64,000 nucleotides of DNA from Paenibacillus sp. RC334 (GTDB lineage: Bacteria > Bacillota > Bacilli > Paenibacillales > Paenibacillaceae): contig NZ_CP125370.1 in the NCBI RefSeq assembly GCF_030034735.1, positions 5,627,001-5,691,000 on the forward strand. The letters run 5' to 3'. This document shows, piece after piece, positions 1 to 9,260 of this stretch. The position numbers and the translations under genes were made by a program. The first letter of the stretch is position 1; every line of letters starts with the position of its first letter. The notes under the pieces are model-generated. The model searched no databases. It was not told where the DNA came from and worked only from the letters and a program-made list of their open reading frames with translations.

Positions 1-2528
1 TTGCTCTTGGGATCAAACTTTCCATCTGCTCTACCGCTGATGATACCTGCTTGTGCTTCAGCTTTGATCTCGTTTGCTGCATAAGAACCCTTCAAGTCAT
101 CGAAATTGCCTTTGGTGGTGTCCTTCGATACGTTGTTAAGGTTTAAGATGCGGGATAAAAGAACAACCATTTCCTCCCGGGTGATCGTGTTATCTGGCTT
201 GAACGTACCGTCCTCATATCCGCTGATGACCCCAGCCTCTACAAGTTTCTTGATTGCGTCTTTTGCCCAGTGGCTGCCAACGTCCTTCAATGCGACACTC
301 GTATTGTTGCCACCTTTGATATCGAACACGCTACTCAGAATCACTGCAAATTCAGCGCGTGTAATCTTACCATCCGGCTTGAACTTACCATCGTTGTAAC
401 CTTCAATCACATGCAGCTTTACGAAAGTATCGATAGTCTTTTCAGCCCAGTGCCCTTTAGTGTCCGAAAGAGTTAATGTAACCGGAGTTTTTTTAGCTTC
501 CTGAATCCGAGTCTCAATGTTCTTAATAACATTGACGTCACCCTTCACTACATCTGACTTGAACACATCCTTTGCAGGATCAGGTGTCGGAGCCGGTACA
601 GGTGCAGGAGCCGGTACAGGTGCAGGAGTCAGATTAGTGTCAGTTGTAGTAGAACTACCACCACGGCTAGAAGAACGTTTGTCGATCGTAATGACCTTCG
701 TTCCCACAACACCTGATCCATCACGAGCAACTGCCTGAATTGTAATAGTACCAGCTTGAGTGGCAACAAGTACACCATCAGCATTGATCGTTGCTTCCCC
801 TGTACCAGGAATTACCGACCAGCTAAAGGTTTTATCCGTTGCATTGTCAGGAGTTACATTTGCCTTAAATTGAAGAGAGTCTCCAACGGACATTGTTCCA
901 CTAGCGCCGGACACTGTGATAGCAGTAACCAACCGGGGAGCCCGTGTGACATTGACCGTATAGCTTTTCGTCGTTCCATCCTGTGCAGTCACTACAAAGC
1001 TAATGATATTTGACCCCACACTTAGACTAATCGGATTGTTAACCGGAGTCCCATTGAGCTGTAAAGCAGCCGTCGCGTGGCTATCAGTAGTTGTATACGT
1101 AGCTGTCGTGACCGAAACATCGTTAGGCACAGTTGCAGTATAGGCGTACACACTTTCACTTACCGTTTGATCGAGCGTAATGCCGCTTAAATTCAGCGAG
1201 CTTAAGGCAGCATGATTTGAACCAGCTCGTGTAACAGTTACCTCATAGCTTTTCGTCGTTCCATCCTGTGCAGTCACTACAATGCTAATGACATTAGATC
1301 CCACACTTAGATTAATCGGATTGTTAACTGGAGCCCCATTAAGCTGTAAAGCCGCTGTCGCGTGGCTATCAGTAGTTGTATACGTAGCTGTCGTGACCGA
1401 AACATCGTTAGGCACAGTTGCAGTATAGGCGTACACACTTCCAGTTACCGTTTGATCGAGCGTAATGCCGCTTAAATTCAGCGAGCTTAGTGTGGCATCC
1501 GAATAAACAGGAGGGTTCTGGCTACCAGCCATAGCCGTAGAAACCATGAAGGTACCGACCATAAAGGGACCATTGCTTAAAGCTATAGTCTGAATTACCT
1601 TATTATCGGATGTTCTGATTACGCTCATGTTGCTGCTGCTATAATTGACCGTAAAGGCTTTACTGCCATCAGCCGAAATACCGACCACATAGGGATTAGA
1701 ACCAACCGCTACGGTGCTTTCCACTGTATTACTAGCGGTATTGATTACTGAAACAGTTCCAGAGCCACTATTAGCCACGTAAACCCTGCTCCCGTCGGGA
1801 GACACCTCAGTAGCCGATGGGTTGCTGCCCACAGGGACAGTTGCTTCCACCGTGTTGTCCACAACGTTGATGACAGAAACTGTATTGTTCCCTTGATTAG
1901 CTACATAAATCTTGGTACCCGCAGGATTAACCGAAAGACCATACGGGCGGGCTCCCGCCGTAATTTGACTGGTAATCGTATCGTTGGTAAAATCCACGAC
2001 TGCTACTTTGTTAGCGCCAGACTGAGTCAGATAAAGCTTTTGGCCTGCCACTACCATGGCTACAGGACTTGATAATACACTTATTGTACCCGTAACTGTA
2101 AGCGTTGCTGTATTGATTACTGACAGTGTGTTGCTGCTCATATTAGCTACATAAGCTTTGCTGCCATCCGAGTTAAAGGCTACTCCGTGAGGTTGTGAGC
2201 CCACTGTTATTGTGCCGACCACCGTATCAGTAGCCGGATTAATCACCGAAACAGTTCCACTCGTTCTGTTGGTCACAAGAACCTGCGTACCGTTCGGGTT
2301 GAACGCTGCGCTATTGGGCTGACTCCCAACCGTAATTTTGCCCAATTCCACCGTACCGCTTTCCAAATCCACCACATCAACCTTGCCAGTATTGTAGCTT
2401 GTAATATAGGCTTTCTTTAATATGTCAGTAGTAGCCGCAGAAGCGGCATTAAAATTACCTAACAAAGTTGAAATCATACATAGAATAGCTATCACTGCCA
2501 CAAACTTCATTTTTTCTTTTCTAAACAT
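1..2528 (-). CDS. Secreted YVTN beta-propeller / cadherin-like / SLH surface protein (3' end outside window)
   Basis: The frame opens at ATG 2526-2528 behind a GGGGGG ribosome site and stays open to the window edge, giving at least 842 residues; the stop lies outside. Residues 1-30 are a signal peptide (basic start, hydrophobic core, cleavage near ASAA). Residues about 35-330 are YVTN-type propeller repeats with units such as VINPATDTVVGTITVG and DGSKAYVAN. Residues about 345-530 are two tandem cadherin-like beta-sandwich domains. Residues about 530-620 look like a bacterial Ig (Big_2) domain. A Pro/Ala linker (VPAPAPVPAP) follows at 628-654, and from about 680 there are S-layer homology repeats (GHWAEKTI, ITRAEFAVIL). 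SLH domains bind the secondary cell-wall polymer, so the protein should be exported and held at the surface. The ligand of the propeller is unknown. Confidence 0.9.
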   Translation of the reverse strand, partial: MFRKEKMKFVAVIAILCMISTLLGNFNAASAATTDILKKAYITSYNTGKVDVVDLESGTVELGKITVGSQPNSAAFNPNGTQVLVTNRTSGTVSVINPATDTVVGTITVGSQPHGVAFNSDGSKAYVANMSSNTLSVINTATLTVTGTISVLSSPVAMVVAGQKLYLTQSGANKVAVVDFTNDTITSQITAGARPYGLSVNPAGTKIYVANQGNNTVSVINVVDNTVEATVPVGSNPSATEVSPDGSRVYVANSGSGTVSVINTASNTVESTVAVGSNPYVVGISADGSKAFTVNYSSSNMSVIRTSDNKVIQTIALSNGPFMVGTFMVSTAMAGSQNPPVYSDATLSSLNLSGITLDQTVTGSVYAYTATVPNDVSVTTATYTTTDSHATAALQLNGAPVNNPINLSVGSNVISIVVTAQDGTTKSYEVTVTRAGSNHAALSSLNLSGITLDQTVSESVYAYTATVPNDVSVTTATYTTTDSHATAALQLNGTPVNNPISLSVGSNIISFVVTAQDGTTKSYTVNVTRAPRLVTAITVSGASGTMSVGDSLQFKANVTPDNATDKTFSWSVIPGTGEATINADGVLVATQAGTITIQAVARDGSGVVGTKVITIDKRSSSRGGSSTTTDTNLTPAPVPAPAPVPAPTPDPAKDVFKSDVVKGDVNVIKNIETRIQEAKKTPVTLTLSDTKGHWAEKTIDTFVKLHVIEGYNDGKFKPDGKITRAEFAVILSSVFDIKGGNNTSVALKDVGSHWAKDAIKKLVEAGVISGYEDGTFKPDNTITREEMVVLLSRILNLNNVSKDTTKGNFDDLKGSYAANEIKAEAQAGIISGRADGKFDPKS
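939..1495 (-). repeat. Two tandem near-identical cadherin-like domain repeats (about 285 bp period)
   Basis: The DNA at about 939-1210 and 1224-1495 is nearly identical over some 270 bases with a 285-base period. Both encode a beta-sandwich unit starting LSSLNLSGITLDQTV and ending GTTKSYTV. The near identity points to recent duplication or conversion inside the surface-protein gene, and makes the copy number liable to change by recombination. Confidence 0.85.
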
Positions 2529-2973
2529 TTTGTTCCCCCCTGATCGTTTCGCAGAATGAATTTTAAAGCGTTGAATCTAAACAAGTCTAAAAAAAGCAAA
2601 AAGAGAACCCATAAGAGACCGACTATTTTCCCCTATGCCTAACGTCCCCTTCTGGTCTTTCCGTTGCAGGATCTCTGCTTGCTAACATCTGATTCATGTA
2701 TCGGCTGAACAATAGCGTCTTCATTGCGGAATGGGGATGCCCCCGCTTTCCACATTTGATAGTTTCCATAATCTTATATATATTTCTAGTGCTATCTACT
2801 GTCGCAACTTACGTGTTTCTGCTCGTCCTGATTATATATCGTGATTGAAACGCTCGATTTGCCAGAACTCCCAACAGTATCGCTTGATTCACTCGCCCCA
2901 TATTGCCTCCCCCCATTGCAACATTCTATCAAACTGTTCTCACAAAATTCTCACAAAACCACGAATAATGTCG
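2529..2973. other. Long leader/intergenic region without a gene
   Basis: About 540 bases separate the surface-protein start from the response regulator. I see no open frame with a ribosome site. On the minus strand the stretch contains GC-rich inverted segments (for example GGGGGCATCCCC at about 2739-2750) and could be a structured 5' leader. It does not match the cyclic-di-GMP or cobalamin riboswitch cores I know, so no class is assigned. Confidence 0.4.
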
Positions 2974-3004
2974 AAAAAAAAGAGACTATTCCCTAATAGA
3001 CTCT
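2974..3004 (-). terminator. Rho-independent terminator of the BTAD response-regulator operon
   Basis: Read on the minus strand, a 10-bp stem (AGAGTCTATT / AATAGTCTCT, one mismatch) with an AGGG-type loop is followed directly by eight T. It lies 68 bases after the stop of the response regulator. Confidence 0.85.
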
Positions 3005-3071
3005 TCAACTGGGAATAATCACTTTCTTATTAATCCAGTATTCAGTTTTCGGTAAAAACGGTCGGACAAGA

Positions 3072-4184
3072 TTACTCCAAATACGACGCCTTCTGGCTTC
3101 TCAGCTCCTGCGGCGGCTCCAGCCCCAGTTCCTTGCGATAAGAAGCCTCGAACTGCGCGTAATGCCTGACGATTTTCTCCTTGTCCCCACTGCTTGCATA
3201 GATGCTCAACAAAGTCTGATTCATCTCCTCATGCAGGGGATACATGGTCAAATACGAATCAATCTTCTGCTCCGCCTTTTTCCAATCCTCCCTGGCGAGA
3301 TCCTGCTGGATCAAGCTGCGTACAAGCGATGTGTACTGTTTGCAGAATACTTCCTCCAGCGGAGATTTCCAGAAGTAATCTTTTCTATCCAGTAGCGGAC
3401 CTTTGTAGAGCGAGCATACATGTTCCGCTTGCGCCGCATCCTGAAATCCTCCCACAAGAGAAAAGTCATACCGCTCATATTCCAGCACATCGTACGTTCG
3501 ATCCGATGGTTCCAGCATGTATCCTTCGTTCGTTTTCTGAATCTCCATGCCGATCTCTTGCTCTTTCAACAGTTTCTTTAAACGATACATCGTGTTGTGC
3601 AAATTATGCGACGCGCGGTCCTCGCTCATATCCGGCCACAGCAATTCCGCCAATCGCCACTTGTTGAGATTCTGACCCGGATGGCAGAGGAAATAAGCGA
3701 ATAACTCCTCCGTCTTGCGTGTCGGAAAGCGGATTAGCGATCCTTCCCGACTTCGGACCTCGAATCCTCCAAAGCACCGAATCGAGGCAAGCCCCACCTG
3801 CTGTTCAGCATTGCCGACAGGTCGATGCAGCTTGACCAGCCGGTTTGCGACCCGCTCGATCGCCGCGGGTGTCACAGGCTTCAAAATATAGTCGAAGGCA
3901 TAAACCTTGAATGCATCCAGCGCATAATGCTTGTAAGCCGTCGTGAAGATGATTTTCGTCTGCTCCGACGCTTCGTTGATATTTTCCGCGAGTTCCAGCC
4001 CGTTCATCTTTGGCATTTCCACATCGAGGAAAGCGACATCCGGCCGAAGCTCAGACAGGCTGGCCAGCGCCTCAAGCGAGCTTGTAAAAGCACCTATGAT
4101 CGTAAAGTACGGGTTTTGCCCGATGACATATTTCATTAAATTCAAAATCGGTATTTCGTCCTCCACAATGACCGCATTAAACAA
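3072..4184 (-). CDS. Response regulator with REC and BTAD (SARP-like) output domains
   Basis: This 370-residue protein begins with a receiver domain (MFNAVIVEDE; phospho-acceptor Asp54 in AFLDVEMPKMNG; conserved Thr and KP motifs). It is followed at about 135-230 by an OmpR/SARP-like winged helix (AELLWPD, SHNLHNTMYRLKKLL) and then an all-helical bacterial transcriptional activation domain with TPR-like repeats (about 240-365). This architecture is frequent in Paenibacillus beside hybrid kinases. The start overlaps the upstream kinase gene by 8 bases, so the two are co-transcribed and very probably form a cognate pair. Targets are unknown; the adjacent surface-protein gene is one candidate. 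Confidence 0.9.
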   Translation of the reverse strand: MFNAVIVEDEIPILNLMKYVIGQNPYFTIIGAFTSSLEALASLSELRPDVAFLDVEMPKMNGLELAENINEASEQTKIIFTTAYKHYALDAFKVYAFDYILKPVTPAAIERVANRLVKLHRPVGNAEQQVGLASIRCFGGFEVRSREGSLIRFPTRKTEELFAYFLCHPGQNLNKWRLAELLWPDMSEDRASHNLHNTMYRLKKLLKEQEIGMEIQKTNEGYMLEPSDRTYDVLEYERYDFSLVGGFQDAAQAEHVCSLYKGPLLDRKDYFWKSPLEEVFCKQYTSLVRSLIQQDLAREDWKKAEQKIDSYLTMYPLHEEMNQTLLSIYASSGDKEKIVRHYAQFEASYRKELGLEPPQELRSQKASYLE

Positions 4185-7100
4185 CCTCGCTCCTCCTCCG
4201 TTTACCCGAACCGATCTTTTCGTTATTCCTTACAGGCAAATACATCGTTATTTTAGTTCCTCTTCCCCTATCGGAGCTGATGTTTAGCGTTGCCCCTGGG
4301 AGAGAGTCCAGACGCTTGCGGATATTATGGATGCCGATGCCGCAATCCTGCAGGTCTCCTTTGGACATACGGTCCAACAGATCATCCGGTATGCCGACGC
4401 CGTCGTCTTCGACTACCACCCGGATATAACCGTCTCCCTCGTTGATCGCAAGCGTCACCTTGCCGTGTCCTTCCTTCTCGAACAAACCGTGCCGAATCGC
4501 ATTCTCGACAAAAGGCTGGATGCATAAAGAAGGAATTTCCAAATGCTCTATACGGTTATCGTAGTGAAAGTCGTAGTCGAACCTCTCTCCGAAACGGGCT
4601 TTCTCAATCTCAACATACGCCTGGATTAACTCCATTTCCCGGTAGAGAGGGACGAACAGCGTGGAAGAATCCATGTCCAGGATGTAGCGCAAGTACTGAC
4701 TGAGCATCGATAACAAGTACGCAGCTTTTTCCCCGTCCGTATAGCAAAATGAAATAACGCTGCTCAAGGCGTTGTAGAGAAAATGCGGTTTGATCTGCGC
4801 TTGATGGAACGCCAGCTCATTGCGAATCGCTTCTTGGAGCGATGTTTTCACAGCGATCAGGGTCTGGATTCTGGCAATGAGCGTTTCCGCCTCAAACGGC
4901 TTGGTCAAATAATCGTTCGCCCCGGCCCTGAAGCCGAGCGCGATGTCTTGCGGCGTATCCTTAACCGTTGCGAACAAAATGGGCAGATCGAGAATGGAGT
5001 AGCTGCTTCGCAGTCTCTGACACAGCTCAATGCCCGAGATCCCCGGCATCATCACATCGAGAATGACAAGATCGACTTGCGGGTACTCTTCTATTTTCTC
5101 CAATGCTTCTTTTGCTGAGAAAGCGGTGACGACATTGTAGCGATGCCGTTTCAAAATATTCAACAAGGTGTGGATATTGGAGGCTTCATCGTCAACAATC
5201 ATTACGGTATGCTCGTGTCCATCCCAAATATTCAGCTCCTGATCCTTATCGGTATATCGCTGCTGCTCTTGCAACGCATATGCCGTTTCACGATTAGCCG
5301 GTACTTGGACTGCGCTTGGCAATGTAAACGTCATGCGTGTGCCTTGACCGACCTCCGACCAATCCACCCAAATTTCTCCACCCATGCGTTCGACCAACTT
5401 GCGGCTAATATACAAACCAACGCCCATTCCTGTATATCCATCCTTAGGCAGCGGCCCGTCAAGCTGCTCAAAATATTCGAAAATTACAGCATGTTTATCC
5501 TTAGGAATCCCTGTTCCAGTATCCTCGACAGAAATCGTAACAATTCCCTTGGCAACGCTCGACACCACCTTGATCGACCCTTTGTCTGTATGCTTAACGG
5601 CATTGCTGACCAGATTGTACATGATTTGACGCAGCCGATTCTCGTCCGCTTGCACCCAGACATCGGGATCGACTTGATTATCCAGTTGCACAGCTTTGCC
5701 CAAAAGCTCAAATTGCAGTACATCGAATACAATCTGTGTTACCATTCTGGCATCCACAGCGGTCGGATGCAGACTCAGTTCCCCGTGCCTCAAACGGGTA
5801 ACATCGACTAAATCGTGAATGAGCATGGACAGCTTGATAGATGTATCCTTGATCAGCGAAAGATTCCGTTTTTGCTTCGGCGACAGATTTTTTTCCTCAT
5901 CATCCAGTAAATAAGACGTCATATTCAGGATGCCATGCAGTGGAGTCTTGAGCTCGTGGGATGTGTTCATCAAAAACTCGTCCTTGAGCTGGTTGGAAAC
6001 CGTCAATTGATAGGAAAGTAGCTCCGTCTTCTCATAAGCATTCGAGAATCGAACCACGAGCAGGATATTCATGATGATGATGAAACAAACTACTCCGAGT
6101 TTTCCCACCAGATCGGTCGAAACCATATTCTCCGAATAGAGGCTTCCGTCCACCAAAAAGATCATCATCGAAACGCTTCCGCCAATAAAAAGCATTAATT
6201 CCTTCCGATCGGATGAGCCGCCTTGGCTTTGAATGTACAGATACGCCATTCTGCCAATAATGTATAGGAAAACGATGATTAAGTAAAAAAAGAAAACGTA
6301 TTTTCCCTGGATATGCACACGATAAGGCAACACGACAACCGCCGTAATATATAGGCCTAACGGAGTCAGTATCAGCTTCATCATCCGAGACGACATGAGG
6401 CGGGCTTCAACTGAACTGAAAAACAGGATGAGCACCACAGCGCCGACAAATTCGCTTAAATCCAGCAGCTTGTAAACAATATCAAAAGGGAGGCCAGGCA
6501 GTACCCTCTGTAAAATCTTTTCGCCAAAAAGTGCTTTTTCCAATAAAAGCAGCAGCAAATACAGCCCGCTGAGCCAATATGTTTTCTCTCTTCGCCCTAG
6601 CAGACAGAAGCTGAGATGATACACGCCAAACATGCCAAGAATCAAAATAATTCCGATATCGGTGCCGATCTGTATACTGTTTAGCTTCGTCACATCTTCA
6701 GCCAATCCGAATGGGATCGAGCCAGCAATACCACCGGTGACAAATACGTAGTTAGACACTTGAATTACAATGTCGATTTCTTTGGCATCCGTGTGAAAAA
6801 ACGCGCTGTAGGGCGTATTTCCAGGCTGATGCTCCTTGATATCGACTGCTGGGCGCCCACTTTCGCCTTCTAACTTGCCGTTAATGAACAATCGATGGGA
6901 AAGGCGAATACTCCTTATTTTTAAACCTAAAACTTCATCCGTATCTTTAATAAGCACTTTCAACCGGTACGTACCATACCCTGTTCGGTTCATACCGCCA
7001 TTCGCTGATTTTCCTTTCCACGTGCCAGGTACGGATAAATACGAGACCTCTGTACGCGTCCCTTCGCGAAAATCGGCAGGCTCCAGTAATTCATCTTCAT

Positions 7101-7356
7101 AAAATTCCCACTCTCCATCCAGGTTGACCCATCCCTGCTTGTGGAAATCCCAATTCGACAAATCCAACACTCCCCGCTTCACAGGCGGCATGTCCTGATC
7201 CGGTATCGTTTGGGAATAAATAGCGACGAACAACACAATGGAGAGCGAAAAGATCAAGCCAATTCCGATGGCCTCACGAAATTGCCCCCTTTTGATACAT
7301 AGCTCCCCCTCGGAATTCATTTCAACACTTTTCATTCTATACATTACGTACTTCAC
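4177..7356 (-). CDS. Large hybrid sensor kinase: 7TMR-DISM, HisKA kinase, receiver, LytS-type kinase
   Basis: At 1059 residues this is an unusually composite membrane kinase. One helix near residues 30-48 is followed by an extracellular jelly-roll sensor (7TMR-DISMED2 type, about 65-215), seven helices (about 230-440) and a HisKA domain with His467 in SHELKTPLHG. Next come an HATPase with NLVSNAVKH and GVGLYISRKL, a receiver domain with Asp767 (VILDVMMPG), and a second kinase of the LytS type with HQAQIKPHFLYN at 851-862 and its own ATPase (ENAIRHGLF, DDGVGI). Phosphate could pass from His467 to Asp767 and, separately, from the LytS module to the downstream BTAD regulator. Several ATGs (residues 1, 5, 8, 13) could be the start; the longest is given. 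The promoter must lie in or beyond the recombinase fragment starting at 7380. Confidence 0.92.
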   Translation of the reverse strand: MKYVMYRMKSVEMNSEGELCIKRGQFREAIGIGLIFSLSIVLFVAIYSQTIPDQDMPPVKRGVLDLSNWDFHKQGWVNLDGEWEFYEDELLEPADFREGTRTEVSYLSVPGTWKGKSANGGMNRTGYGTYRLKVLIKDTDEVLGLKIRSIRLSHRLFINGKLEGESGRPAVDIKEHQPGNTPYSAFFHTDAKEIDIVIQVSNYVFVTGGIAGSIPFGLAEDVTKLNSIQIGTDIGIILILGMFGVYHLSFCLLGRREKTYWLSGLYLLLLLLEKALFGEKILQRVLPGLPFDIVYKLLDLSEFVGAVVLILFFSSVEARLMSSRMMKLILTPLGLYITAVVVLPYRVHIQGKYVFFFYLIIVFLYIIGRMAYLYIQSQGGSSDRKELMLFIGGSVSMMIFLVDGSLYSENMVSTDLVGKLGVVCFIIIMNILLVVRFSNAYEKTELLSYQLTVSNQLKDEFLMNTSHELKTPLHGILNMTSYLLDDEEKNLSPKQKRNLSLIKDTSIKLSMLIHDLVDVTRLRHGELSLHPTAVDARMVTQIVFDVLQFELLGKAVQLDNQVDPDVWVQADENRLRQIMYNLVSNAVKHTDKGSIKVVSSVAKGIVTISVEDTGTGIPKDKHAVIFEYFEQLDGPLPKDGYTGMGVGLYISRKLVERMGGEIWVDWSEVGQGTRMTFTLPSAVQVPANRETAYALQEQQRYTDKDQELNIWDGHEHTVMIVDDEASNIHTLLNILKRHRYNVVTAFSAKEALEKIEEYPQVDLVILDVMMPGISGIELCQRLRSSYSILDLPILFATVKDTPQDIALGFRAGANDYLTKPFEAETLIARIQTLIAVKTSLQEAIRNELAFHQAQIKPHFLYNALSSVISFCYTDGEKAAYLLSMLSQYLRYILDMDSSTLFVPLYREMELIQAYVEIEKARFGERFDYDFHYDNRIEHLEIPSLCIQPFVENAIRHGLFEKEGHGKVTLAINEGDGYIRVVVEDDGVGIPDDLLDRMSKGDLQDCGIGIHNIRKRLDSLPGATLNISSDRGRGTKITMYLPVRNNEKIGSGKRRRSEVV

Positions 7357-7379
7357 AAAAAATCACAAGACTGATTTAA

Positions 7380-7709
7380 GTGAAATTGGAAATAAGCGTG
7401 GGTGAGTACACAATTTATTTTACAGACTCTATGTGTACAAGCACGGATGGCTCAGTCATCTTTGAGGCTCAGCATGTAAAAGAAAAAGCAACCATCACAG
7501 AGGAAAGTCTGCGACAACTGCTTTCTGGCATTCAGGACCACATCTCCAGCCGAAACCTTTCTGAGATCAAGAAGTTCATCGACAGCTATGTAGAAAAGCT
7601 GATTGTCTACCAAGAGCATGTAGAAGTCATCTTTAAGCTACAAGTTGTGGATTTGTACGATAGAGGCGAGGGGGAGTGGATACCCCTGTCCGAAGATAAC
7701 GACACATAA
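7380..7709 (+). pseudogene. C-terminal remnant of a large serine recombinase
   Basis: The 109-residue frame has no ribosome site, starts at a GTG directly after an in-frame TAA, and resembles only the C-terminal tail of phage or transposon serine recombinases. That family typically ends in a segment like FVEKVIVYKDHVEVIFK, and here KFIDSYVEKLIVYQEHVEVI is present. The catalytic resolvase domain is absent. I read it as the end of a lost integrative element whose body has been deleted. It lies only 23 bases from the divergent kinase start. Confidence 0.6.
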
Positions 7710-7765
7710 GCTTCTACGGATGTAATGACAGTTTTGATGTCACCCTACATAATATATCGCTAAAA

Positions 7766-8299
7766 ATGTCGATATCACAGAGGAACTACCAGGTCCTTAA
7801 AAGATGTTTTGAAACAGTTGACAAAGCAACTACTGAATCATGGTCATATTGGAATGCAGGAGGATCTATAGTCTCTAACATCAATGGTAAGTACACAAAG
7901 ATGAGCAGAGTTATTATGGGCATTGCAGAACAACCAAGTCAATTTGTTCTTGTCGCTAATCGTGATCCACTAGATTTACGAAAAGAGAATCTAGCTGTAG
8001 GAACAAAAGAAGTTATTAGTAAGGAGTCTTTTAAAGCACGACTTCAAGAGCTTGCTGCCCTACTCCCCGCACTCCCTAGAAAAGATGCAATAAAAATGCT
8101 ATCTAATGACAAAAAAGATCAGGAGGCTTCAGCTGCTAATCTAAACCCTCCTGATACGGTGTACATTGAGAAAAATATTCTCACTGGGCATATTTCATTT
8201 ACTGTTAAAGAAAAGAAGCGAGTACTTCTAAGTCTTAACGAACAAGATGCAACAGCCCTAATTGATATTTTTAAAGACCTCAATGTGAATATAGGCTAA
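7766..8299 (+). CDS. Hypothetical protein with a degenerate HNH/AP2-like segment
   Basis: This 177-residue protein was not firmly recognised. Residues about 25-80 have the layout of a homing-type HNH protein (a WNAGGSIVSNINGKYTKMSR strand pair, then NRDPLDLRKENLAVGT, compare the usual NG.PLDNRRENL), but the HD/HIDG catalytic part is replaced by LVA. The C-terminal half is hydrophilic. No clear ribosome site precedes the ATG. With the recombinase tail just upstream it fits the remains of a phage-like element. It could still be a functional DNA-binding protein. Confidence 0.45.
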   Translation: MSISQRNYQVLKRCFETVDKATTESWSYWNAGGSIVSNINGKYTKMSRVIMGIAEQPSQFVLVANRDPLDLRKENLAVGTKEVISKESFKARLQELAALLPALPRKDAIKMLSNDKKDQEASAANLNPPDTVYIEKNILTGHISFTVKEKKRVLLSLNEQDATALIDIFKDLNVNIG

Positions 8300-8330
8300 A
8301 CCATCTTAAACATAGCTGTCAATCAAAAGA

Positions 8331-8376
8331 GAATTAAAAAGAAGTGCCTCGGTTTCGAGTCTCTTCTTTTTAATTC
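8331..8376. terminator. Bidirectional terminator between convergent genes
   Basis: A perfect 14-bp stem (GAATTAAAAAGAAG / CTTCTTTTTAATTC) continues with CTCG/CGAG and has A-rich 5' and T-rich 3' flanks, so it can end transcripts from both the 7766 gene (plus) and the 8424 gene (minus). Confidence 0.85.
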
Positions 8377-8423
8377 CTTGACATTACATTCAGTATGTCT
8401 TTAAATTCGATATAGAAATACCC

Positions 8424-9260
8424 TTAACTATTCTTGCTCAAGCCTTTGATTTCCTGTTCCGTTAATCCAGTGGCCTTCACAATGGTCGTTATATCCAGAT
8501 TCATTTCGAGCATATTCTTGGCCACTTTCTTAACACCTTCCATTTCTGCACTTTCCAGCATAGATGCCTCATCATGCAGATACTTCTGTCTGGCCTCATA
8601 CAATCGTCTGGCATCCGAATTCTGACTCAAATATTGCAGGGTGTCCATCGCCTTCTCCAAACCTGGCTCATTCATCTTCAGCACCTCCCAATATGAAGTA
8701 TCGGCACTTTTTAGAAACAACAGCCAATTGATCAATCCGCCTTCAGACGGAACGCTATGCTCATCCAGCTTAGGCAATTCCAAGAAATGAACCTCAATGT
8801 CATCAATCAAGGATATCCCTGTCCGGTCTTCCCGCAAATGAAATATGTTATGATATTGCTCATTCTTCAAGAACGAATAGTTTAAAATGTTGATCGTCAC
8901 GCATTTCTTCAGTTCTCGGTACTTATCGCCCTCGCTGAGTTGACTCGCATATCGTTTGGACCAATAAAACAGCGTTCGTTTCTCAATATCATACTTATTA
9001 AAAAGCTGCATTTCTATATCAATTAGTTTACCTTCAGAGGTCTTGGCGTAAACATCAAAGATGGACTGTTTGTCGAGCGGATCATCTTTATCCGTATAGG
9101 GATTCATCAGGATGATCTCAGTCAGCGGCGGCTCGCCAGCTTCGGTGAAAATACGGTTAAGAAACGCCAGTAGCACATCCTTATTGTTCTCGCTGCCAAA
9201 TATCCGTTTGAATACAAAATCTACACGTGGGTCAAGTAAATCCATCGTTATCAGCTCCAT
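8424..9260 (-). CDS. Rpn family recombination-promoting nuclease / PD-(D/E)XK putative transposase
   Basis: The 278-residue protein starts MELITMDLLDPRVDFVFKRI, the signature of the Rpn/PDDEXK-transposase family: LDP.VDF.FK.IFG at residues 7-23 and IFDVYAKT then IDIEMQ at about 65-82, with the nuclease Asp and Glu-x-Gln. The C-terminal third is helical and ends in a short HTH-like segment (TTIVKATGLTEQEIKGL). Such proteins are endonucleases that raise RecA-independent recombination and often occur in many copies per genome. It is a stand-alone gene. Confidence 0.85.
   Translation of the reverse strand: MELITMDLLDPRVDFVFKRIFGSENNKDVLLAFLNRIFTEAGEPPLTEIILMNPYTDKDDPLDKQSIFDVYAKTSEGKLIDIEMQLFNKYDIEKRTLFYWSKRYASQLSEGDKYRELKKCVTINILNYSFLKNEQYHNIFHLREDRTGISLIDDIEVHFLELPKLDEHSVPSEGGLINWLLFLKSADTSYWEVLKMNEPGLEKAMDTLQYLSQNSDARRLYEARQKYLHDEASMLESAEMEGVKKVAKNMLEMNLDITTIVKATGLTEQEIKGLSKNS

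Noticed and set aside
2529..2973. Possible cyclic-di-GMP (GEMM) riboswitch because of GCAACGGAAAGACC on the minus strand
   Set aside because: The rest of the aptamer (the conserved GGGCAAACC-type part and tetraloop receptor) is not present in the right order.
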